A stretch of 64,000 nt of DNA from Nocardia sp. NRRL S-836 (lineage in GTDB: Bacteria; Actinomycetota; Actinomycetes; Mycobacteriales; Pseudonocardiaceae), in assembly GCF_001279525.1 (NCBI RefSeq), contig NZ_LGDY01000091.1, positions 62,001-126,000 of the forward strand, written 5' to 3'. How positions within the stretch are numbered: position 1 is the first letter of the stretch; each line of letters begins with the position of its first letter. Shown here piece by piece: positions 59,215-64,000 of this stretch. A program made the translations under genes and the position numbers. The notes under the pieces were generated by a model. That model was not told the DNA's origin and searched no databases. It saw nothing but the letters and a program-made list of their open reading frames with translations.

Positions 59215-60504
59215 TCAGAGCTTCCCGGCGGCCTTCAGCGACAGGTAGCGGTCCGCGAGCGCGCGCGGCAGGTCGTCCGGCACCGCGTCGACGACCTCGA
59301 CACCGTGCCGTGCGAGCAAAGCGGTGAGGCGGCGGCGTTCGGCCAGCGTGCGTTCCGCGGCGGCGGCGGAGTACACCGCCTCCAGGTCACCGCGTCCGGC
59401 GGCCATCGCGTGCACGGCCGGGTCGGACACCGACGCGATCAGCAGGCGGTGCCGTGCGGTCAGCGCGGGCAGCAGCGGCAGCAGGCCGTGCTCGATCGAC
59501 GGTTCCAGCGACGTCAGCAGCACGACCAACGACCGCCGCGCGGCGCGCCGCAGCACCTCCGCGACCATGCCGCGCGCGTCGAACTCGACCAGCTCGGCCT
59601 CCAGCGGCGCCATGGCGTCGACCAGCAACGGCACCGTCGCGCGCGGCACCGAGGCCCGCACCTTCCCGCTGTGGGCCAGGAAACCGACCTGGTCGCGGGC
59701 CTTGATCGCCAGCGCCGACAACAGCAACGCCGCGTCCATGGACGTGTCCAGCCGCGGCAGGCCGCCCAGCGAGCCGTCGACCCGTGCCGCGGCGGTGCGG
59801 GCGGTGTCGAGCACGATCAGCACCTGCCGGTCGCGTTCCGGCCGCCACGTGCGCACCACGACGTCCGTCGAACGAGCCGACGCGCGCCAGTCGATCGAGC
59901 GCACGTCGTCGCCGATCACGTAGGTCCGCAGCGAGTCGAACTCCGTGCCGGCACCGCGGATCAGCGAGGCCCGGCGGCCGTCGAGCTCCCGCAGGCGTTC
60001 CAGCAACGGCGGCAGGTGGCGGCGGCTGTGGAAGGGCGGCAGCGCGCGCACCGTCCACGGCACCTCGTGCGACCCCTGCCGGGCCGCGATCCCCAACGGC
60101 CCCACGGACCGCACGGTCACCCGGTCCGCGGCCCGGTCACCCCGCCGCACCGGCCGCAGCTCGAACGTCAGCGTCCGCGACCCGCCGGCGGGCACGTCCA
60201 CGGCCACCCGGTCGGCCACCACACCGGCCGAGGGCGCCCACGCGTCCCGGAGAACACCGCGCAACCGGCGGCCGGGGTTGTGCACGGTCAGCCGCACCGA
60301 GCACGGCTCGCCCGTGCGCACCGACACCGCTCCCGCGCGCGTGAACGTCAGCCGCCGGACACCGGCGGCCAGCGCGAGGTCGACCGCCACGCACAGCACC
60401 AGCACGCCGAGCATGACCAGAACCCCTTGCCACGACGGCAAGAGCAGTCCGACGACGAGCACCCCGATGAGCGCGAGCAGCGCCGCGCGGCCCGTGAGCG
60501 CCAC
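59215..60504 (-). CDS. DUF58 / VWA-like protein
   Basis: 429 residues with two N-terminal membrane helices, then an external/cytoplasmic domain with [20 protein letters not shown] and [20 protein letters not shown], the DUF58 hallmark, followed by a VWA-like fold ([19 protein letters not shown]). It works with the MoxR ATPase whose gene ends 1 bp upstream. The usual role proposed is assembly or repair of envelope proteins; unproven. GTG 60504. Confidence 0.87.
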   Translation of the reverse strand: MALTGRAALLALIGVLVVGLLLPSWQGVLVMLGVLVLCVAVDLALAAGVRRLTFTRAGAVSVRTGEPCSVRLTVHNPGRRLRGVLRDAWAPSAGVVADRVAVDVPAGGSRTLTFELRPVRRGDRAADRVTVRSVGPLGIAARQGSHEVPWTVRALPPFHSRRHLPPLLERLRELDGRRASLIRGAGTEFDSLRTYVIGDDVRSIDWRASARSTDVVVRTWRPERDRQVLIVLDTARTAAARVDGSLGGLPRLDTSMDAALLLSALAIKARDQVGFLAHSGKVRASVPRATVPLLVDAMAPLEAELVEFDARGMVAEVLRRAARRSLVVLLTSLEPSIEHGLLPLLPALTARHRLLIASVSDPAVHAMAAGRGDLEAVYSAAAAERTLAERRRLTALLARHGVEVVDAVPDDLPRALADRYLSLKAAGKL

Positions 60505-60505
60505 G

Positions 60506-61464
<959 letters not shown>

Positions 61465-61468
<4 letters not shown>

Positions 61469-62496
61469 GCCTTGCGCACCTCGTTCTCCAGAGCGTCCAG
61501 CTCGTCGGCCAGCGCGACCAGCCCCCGGTCGTCCACCTGGCCCGTGTCGTAGAGCAGCGTTCGCACCTCGGATGCCGAACGCCTCGTCCTGCGGGCGATC
61601 TCCTCCGACGGGTCGTCGCCCGGTGGCAGGCCCAGCAGCGGTGCCAGCCGGTCGCGGGCCGCCTGCCGCAGGACCGCCGCCGCATGACCCGCCGCGTGCG
61701 CCGAGCGGTACAGCCGCGCCCTGCCCTCGACCGTCTCGGCGGCGCGCACCACGACCGGAAGCTGTTCCGGCACCACCCGGCCGAGCCTGCGGGCTCGCCA
61801 CAGCGCGACCAGCACGGCCGCGACGCCCAGCTGCAGCGCACCGAACAGCCACCCGGCCGGGACGAGGTCGACCGGCGCCTTCTGCCGCGAGCGGTCCGCG
61901 GCGGTCGGCAGGTACCAGACCAGCCGCTCGTGCTGGCCCAGCAACGCCAGCGCGAGCGCGGCGTTGCCCTCCTCGTCGAGGTCGTCGTTGGTGAAGACGC
62001 CGCCGAACCCGATGGTGGTCACGGTTCCCGTGCGCACCAGCGTGGAGTCGTAGCAGCTCTGCTCGCCGGTGTAGGTGAGGCCGCCGGTCTTGGCCGCACC
62101 GGCCTTCTCCGCGAGCGGGCAGCTGGGCTGCCGGGTCCGCACCTCGACCCGGCCCAGGTCGCCGGGCGGTGCGACGAGCACCGTGGCCGCGGCGGTCCGG
62201 CTCAGCCCGGCCAGCCGGTCGGGGTCGATGAGGTTCGAGTGCGTGACGAACAGCGTCGCACCATCCACTCTGGACACATCGTCGGTGAGCTCGACGCTCA
62301 CCCCGTTCTGGCGCAACAGCTCCGCGACGGCGTGACCGCCTTCCGGGCGGAACGAACGGGGGTCGAGCGCGCCGCCCTCGCCGCTGCCGCGCAGCAGCGT
62401 GATCACGATCGCCGCCGCGAGGATGACCGCGCCGATCACCAGCGGCCCCTTGGCCGCGGCCCAGATCCGCCCGGTGCCGGGGGAGACCGCCGTCAT
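61465..62496 (-). CDS. DUF4350 domain membrane protein
   Basis: 343 residues: one N-terminal membrane helix (about 15-33), a DUF4350 domain with a GIF/SGNH-like pattern (SFRPEGGHAVAELLRQNGVS) and a second helix about 225-245 followed by a cytoplasmic C-terminal helical domain. It belongs to the DUF58/MoxR block; function unknown. Start overlaps the DUF4129 gene (4 bp). Confidence 0.82.
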
Positions 62497-63092
62497 CCGC
62501 GCACCCGGTCGTCCACGGCGACCAGCTGCCGGTAGCCCTGTGCCGTGGCGGTCCGGCCGCCGTACCAGACGTCGTCGAACTGCACCGCCGCGCCGCGCAG
62601 GTCGCCGGCCAGCACCGGGAGTGCCCGGCCCGCTTCGAGGGCGACCTCGTCCACGGTGCGGCCGGCCCGTGCGTCGAGCACGCCGCGTTGTTCCAGTTCC
62701 CGCACTATGGCGCGGAACCGTTCGCGCACGGCCTCGGCCAGGTCGCCGGCGGCCGCGGCGCGGTCGGCGGCGGCGCGGTGCCCGTCGGCGGTCAGGACGG
62801 TGTCACCGAACACCTCGGCGCCCGAGCGCAGGGTGCGCACAGCGCGCCCGGTGCGCAGCCGGACCACGACCACGACGAGCACCACCACCGCCACGATGAT
62901 CGCGACGGCGGTGGTGCCGCTCATGCCACCGGATCCGGCGAACAGCTCGCCGAGCCGTTCGAGCACCCAGCGCAGGGCGCGTTCGAGCGGGTTCGGGTCG
63001 TCGGAGACGTACGCCGGGTTGCTCAGCTCCCGGGCCGCCGCCTCACGCGCCTCGTCGCGGCCGAGATCGACGGGTACGTCAGAGACCGCCAT
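62493..63092 (-). CDS. DUF4129 domain protein
   Basis: 199 residues with one membrane helix (about 60-82) and a C-terminal helical domain carrying ERFRAIVRELEQRGVLDARA and VQFDDVWYGGRTATAQGY, the DUF4129 signature. Such domains are found on bacterial transglutaminase-like proteins and in this cluster as a separate protein. Function unknown. Its start lies 14 bp inside the upstream gene. Confidence 0.84.
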   Translation of the reverse strand: MAVSDVPVDLGRDEAREAAARELSNPAYVSDDPNPLERALRWVLERLGELFAGSGGMSGTTAVAIIVAVVVLVVVVVRLRTGRAVRTLRSGAEVFGDTVLTADGHRAAADRAAAAGDLAEAVRERFRAIVRELEQRGVLDARAGRTVDEVALEAGRALPVLAGDLRGAAVQFDDVWYGGRTATAQGYRQLVAVDDRVRG

Positions 63093-64000
63093 GTCCCGCG
63101 GCCCGCTGGAGTTCGATGTCCATGCCCTCCGCGCGCATCCGCCGGTCGACGTAGACCAGCACCGTCACCGCGGCGGTGAACGGCAGCGTGATCGTCGAGG
63201 CGATGATCGCGCCGATGGTGGACAGGACCAGCGAACCGGTGCTCAGCGCGGCCGTGGGGTCGCTGGAGAAGCCGGTCGTGGCCGCACCCAGCAGGCCGAA
63301 CGGGATGCCGATGATCCAGTTGATGATCGCGCTGATCACCGAGGCGAGCAGCAGGATGCCGAACGTCCGCCACCACGCGCCCCGCACGAGGGTGCGTGAC
63401 CGGCCAAACGCGGTGCGCACGCCACAACGCTCCAGCACCAACGCCGGCGTGACGAGACCGAACAGCACCGACAGCCAGATGCCGGGGACGATGCACAAGA
63501 TCACGCCGACGGTGACGACCAGGCCGAAGAGCAACGTCGCGCCCAGCAACGGCAGCAGCCGGGGCTTGAACTCCTCCCAGGCCTCGCCGAACGTGACCGG
63601 CTGGCCCAGCACCGCGCGGCCGACGACGACGGTGACGAAACCGGACAGGAAGACCGTGCCGAGCAGGATCAGCAGCGCGCTCAGCAGGGTGCCGGTGAAG
63701 AAGCCGGTCAGCCCGCTCGTGAGCCGGTCGACCGCCTCCTCCTGCGTGACGGTGTTCGGGTCGATCGCCGCCACCGACGTGAGGTCGTCCAGGAACGGCA
63801 GCTGCACCAGCAGACCCAGGACCTGCGTGACCGCGGCGACCACGGCGGCCGCACCGATGATCAGCTTCGGGTGCCTGCGCATGGTGCCGACGGCACCGTC
63901 GACGATCTCGCCGACCGTGAGCGGCCGCAGCGGGATCACACCGGGCTTGATCGTCGGCTGACCTCCCGGCGGCGGCGGCGCGTAGTAACCCGGCGGAGGC
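63079..64000 (-). CDS. Glycerophosphoryl-diester phosphodiesterase membrane-domain-like protein (cut by window edge)
   Basis: The frame is open to the end of the window, and the visible N-terminal tract (GYYAPPPPPGGQPTIKPGVI) is the disordered Pro/Gly segment typical of these proteins, so the true start is outside. After it come LRPLTVGEIVDGAVGTMRRH and six hydrophobic helices. The family shares the membrane domain of GdpP/YciC-like proteins; the enzyme domain is absent. Probably first gene, together with genes beyond the edge, of the DUF58 block. Confidence 0.75.
   Translation of the reverse strand, partial: PPPGYYAPPPPGGQPTIKPGVIPLRPLTVGEIVDGAVGTMRRHPKLIIGAAAVVAAVTQVLGLLVQLPFLDDLTSVAAIDPNTVTQEEAVDRLTSGLTGFFTGTLLSALLILLGTVFLSGFVTVVVGRAVLGQPVTFGEAWEEFKPRLLPLLGATLLFGLVVTVGVILCIVPGIWLSVLFGLVTPALVLERCGVRTAFGRSRTLVRGAWWRTFGILLLASVISAIINWIIGIPFGLLGAATTGFSSDPTAALSTGSLVLSTIGAIIASTITLPFTAAVTVLVYVDRRMRAEGMDIELQRAAGHGGL

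Overview
The window is chromosomal DNA from a very GC-rich actinomycete. Third codon positions are almost all G or C, GTG and TTG starts are common, and many genes sit directly behind a TANNNT -10 hexamer with no room for a ribosome binding site (leaderless mRNA). The gene content (LysE/LysG exporter pair, mycothiol-dependent isomerase-like fold, SARP/AfsR regulator, DUF3516 helicase, IdeR-type iron box, DUF58/MoxR/DUF4129 block) points to Pseudonocardiales, perhaps a Lentzea- or Saccharothrix-like strain. The genus is inference. No rRNA, tRNA or CRISPR array is visible.

Layout. 0-6.6 kb: the end of an MFS permease, a TolB-like propeller, a polysaccharide deacetylase, then three glycosyltransferases and a UDP-sugar dehydrogenase (surface or exopolysaccharide set), closed by strong hairpins. 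6.9-16 kb: housekeeping and stress genes (crotonase, CorA, Ser/Thr kinase, ECF sigma with partner, GNAT, idi, lysE/lysG, DUF998), including a lone MbtH-like protein. 16-17 kb: an iron-box-controlled fragment resembling an NRPS condensation domain, followed by a decayed IS5-type element. 17-21.5 kb: a monooxygenase, methyltransferase, DUF3800-like protein, and a DUF2201/VWA plus MoxR ATPase pair. 21.6-25.5 kb: secreted GH5 enzyme, glutamate-cysteine-ligase-like enzyme, secreted ricin-type lectin. 25.7-34.3 kb: a large SARP/NB-ARC/TPR regulator, a sugar-type ABC importer lacking its ATPase with two amidohydrolase-fold proteins, a phosphopantetheinyl transferase and a metallophosphoesterase. 34.6-40.5 kb: a protein carrying an orphan transposase DNA-binding domain, then a LytS/LytR two-component system wrapped around a DUF485/acetate-type symporter. 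40.8-44.4 kb: a tightly overlapping operon DUF4254 - GT9 - unknown - MFS exporter. 44.5-53.7 kb: DUF3516 helicase, glutamine-synthetase-like enzyme, MarR regulator, PLP decarboxylase, secreted GH95-like glycosidase, frameshifted modA. 53.8-56.2 kb: an ECF cobalt/nickel transporter with fused CbiQ-CbiO. 56.2-64 kb: TetR/SnoaL pair, then the actinobacterial RDD - SpoIIM / DUF58 - MoxR - DUF4350 - DUF4129 - membrane protein block, with a second decayed IS5-type remnant inside.

The most interesting signal is regulatory. Heptamers GTGTAG(A/G), repeated with an exact 11-bp period, lie 9 nt upstream of an NANNNT -10 hexamer in front of three transcription units: the ricin-type lectin gene (beside the SARP gene), the ABC/amidohydrolase operon, and the DUF4254/GT9/MFS operon. 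This is the classical architecture of a SARP-activated promoter, so the three units plus the SARP gene form a candidate regulon that spans about 19 kb and, as far as I can tell, makes, exports, binds or takes up an unknown glycosylated compound. Other scattered secondary-metabolism parts (MbtH-like, iron-controlled condensation-like fragment, phosphopantetheinyl transferase) occur without any intact NRPS or PKS in the window.
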